In this document: in pieces, positions 63,048-64,000 of the stretch
How the letters are laid out: every line of letters begins with the position of its first letter
How positions within the stretch are numbered: position 1 is the first letter of the stretch
NCBI GenBank assembly: GCA_017537025.1
Contig: JAFWCB010000004.1
Location: 62,001 to 126,000 of the forward strand
Length of the DNA stretch: 64,000 nucleotides
Source of the DNA: Sediminibacterium sp.
Lineage (GTDB): Bacteria; Bacteroidota; Bacteroidia; Chitinophagales; Chitinophagaceae
Reading direction: 5' to 3'
Position numbers and translations under genes: made by a program
Notes under the pieces: model-generated
What the model saw: the letters and a program-made list of their open reading frames with translations, nothing else
The model's database searches: none
Told to the model about the DNA's origin: nothing

Positions 63048-63887
63048 ATGAACCCTATACAAGTTGGCAGATATAACAAACTCATTGTTGATAGAAAAGT
63101 AGATTTTGGCTATTATTTGAATGATGGTGCAGAAGGTATTCTACTGCCTAAGCGCTTTGCACCTCGAGATATCAAGAAAGGGGATGAAATCGAAGTATTT
63201 ATATATCATGATTCTGATAATCGATTGATTGCTACAACCCAGCAAGCAAAAGCGCAGGTTGGCGATATTGCTTTAATGAAAGTAGTGTCTGTTACCAAAC
63301 AAGGTGCTTTTTTAGATTGGGGATTGATGAAAGATCTCTTTGTGCCTGTCTCAAAACAGTTAGGCGGCATGCGTGTGGGTGCTGAGTATTTGGTAAAATT
63401 ATATATTGATGAAATGACGGGTAGGGTAGCTGCTACCGAAAAAATAGAAGGCCTTTTGAGTAACGATACACTCACTGTGAAAGAAATGGAAATCGTGAAA
63501 ATGATTGTGTATCGGGAATCGGAATTAGGATATGTGATGATCATCAACCACCAACATACCGGGGTATTACATAGTAACGAAGTTTTTCAAAAATTAAAAA
63601 TAGGTGATCAAGTAGATGGCTTTATTAAAACTATTCGTCCGGATAACAAGATAGATGTGGTGCTTGGTAAACCAGGTTTTCATAAAGTAGAAGACGAGGC
63701 TGCTAAAATTTTGCGTCTGCTACAGGAAAATAATGGCTACTTACCCTATCACGATAAATCCGACCCCGAAGCTATTTACGCATTCTTTGGAATGAGTAAA
63801 AAAACCTTTAAAATGACTACTGGCAACTTGTATAAGCAGCAAAAGATTGTGTTTACCCAAACCGGGATACAATTAGTAGAGGTTTAA
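63048..63887 (+). CDS. CvfB-like S1 RNA-binding protein
   Basis: A 279-residue protein of the CvfB/YitL type: several S1-like OB folds (LLPKRFAPRDIKKGDEIEVF, GDIALMKVVSVTKQGAFLDW and KIGDQVDGFIKTIRPDNKID) followed by a small C-terminal winged-helix-like part (about 225-279). The family binds RNA and influences regulation in Firmicutes; the role here is unknown. It begins nine bases after parC. Confidence 0.9.
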   Translation: MNPIQVGRYNKLIVDRKVDFGYYLNDGAEGILLPKRFAPRDIKKGDEIEVFIYHDSDNRLIATTQQAKAQVGDIALMKVVSVTKQGAFLDWGLMKDLFVPVSKQLGGMRVGAEYLVKLYIDEMTGRVAATEKIEGLLSNDTLTVKEMEIVKMIVYRESELGYVMIINHQHTGVLHSNEVFQKLKIGDQVDGFIKTIRPDNKIDVVLGKPGFHKVEDEAAKILRLLQENNGYLPYHDKSDPEAIYAFFGMSKKTFKMTTGNLYKQQKIVFTQTGIQLVEV

Positions 63888-63920
63888 GCAATATAAAATT
63901 ATTATTAAAAAGAGCTTTCT

Positions 63921-64000
63921 CTATTTCTTTTTTGGAACTAAGTCCATACTTTGATTGCATAAATCAATCAAATCCTCATTTTTAATTTCCAAAATCTTTC
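63921..64000 (-). CDS. Possible C-terminus of a gene running off the window
   Basis: On the minus strand one frame stays open from the window edge to a TAG at 63921-63923, encoding about 25 residues ending LCNQSMDLVPKKK, a protein-like, charged sequence. The other two minus frames are closed by stops. It is convergent with the S1 gene. Too short to identify. Confidence 0.4.
   Translation of the reverse strand, partial: KILEIKNEDLIDLCNQSMDLVPKKK

Overview
This 64 kb window is a chromosomal segment of an AT-rich member of the Bacteroidota, most likely family Chitinophagaceae. The evidence is a TonB receptor with a carboxypeptidase-like N-terminal domain, Bacteroidota -7 promoter boxes (TAnnTTTG) before several genes, almost no Shine-Dalgarno sites, a futalosine-pathway gene (mqnA), a PafA-type phosphatase, a TamB-like giant protein and DUF2911/YCF48/VPS10-type secreted proteins. 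The genus is inference. No rRNA, tRNA, CRISPR array, insertion sequence or prophage was seen. No gene-free stretch exceeds 300 bases.

Layout: 1-2945 is a truncated TonB-dependent receptor. 3054-9028 holds ribBA, an exported M20 amidohydrolase and a three-gene exported molybdenum hydroxylase operon (large subunit, 2Fe-2S subunit, dihaem cytochrome c). 9058-15379 carries an envelope protein with a coiled-coil tail, phoH, a TPR lipoprotein with rpe, a beta-propeller protein, a small membrane protein and a Tat-type aminotransferase. 15413-18572 (minus) is a tight four-gene signalling cassette: coiled-coil protein, a longin/roadblock-like protein, a Rab-like small GTPase and a hybrid histidine kinase. 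Next come hmgA, a hypothetical gene, the alpha-operon segment infA-rpmJ-rpsM-rpsK-rpsD-rpoA-rplQ ending in a strong terminator, and carA. 25345-35779 has aroQ, a YceI protein, a barrel-like protein, a GT39 membrane glycosyltransferase, tamB, purB and mqnA. 35776-40139 is a glycan-modification island. 40158-57160 is mostly secreted, envelope or hydrolytic functions plus xerD and two YkgJ-like proteins. 57300-63887 holds parE, a DUF1835 gene, a cupin, parC and a CvfB-like S1 protein.

Two things stand out. First, the signalling cassette pairs a Ras/Rab-type GTPase, whose catalytic glutamine position is lysine, with a predicted longin/roadblock-like partner and a sensor kinase. It looks like a bacterial small-GTPase switch of unknown output. 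Second, at least a dozen intergenic sites carry degenerate tandem arrays with a strict 7- or 8-base period but different root motifs (for example AGGGTAT, GTnAAAG, AATCTTC, TTAGTGn, CCGACGAC, AGTTACTA). Several arrays run into the 3' ends of genes and supply their last codons and stop codon. They resemble the heptameric STRR repeats of filamentous cyanobacteria, and I do not know of a description in this phylum.
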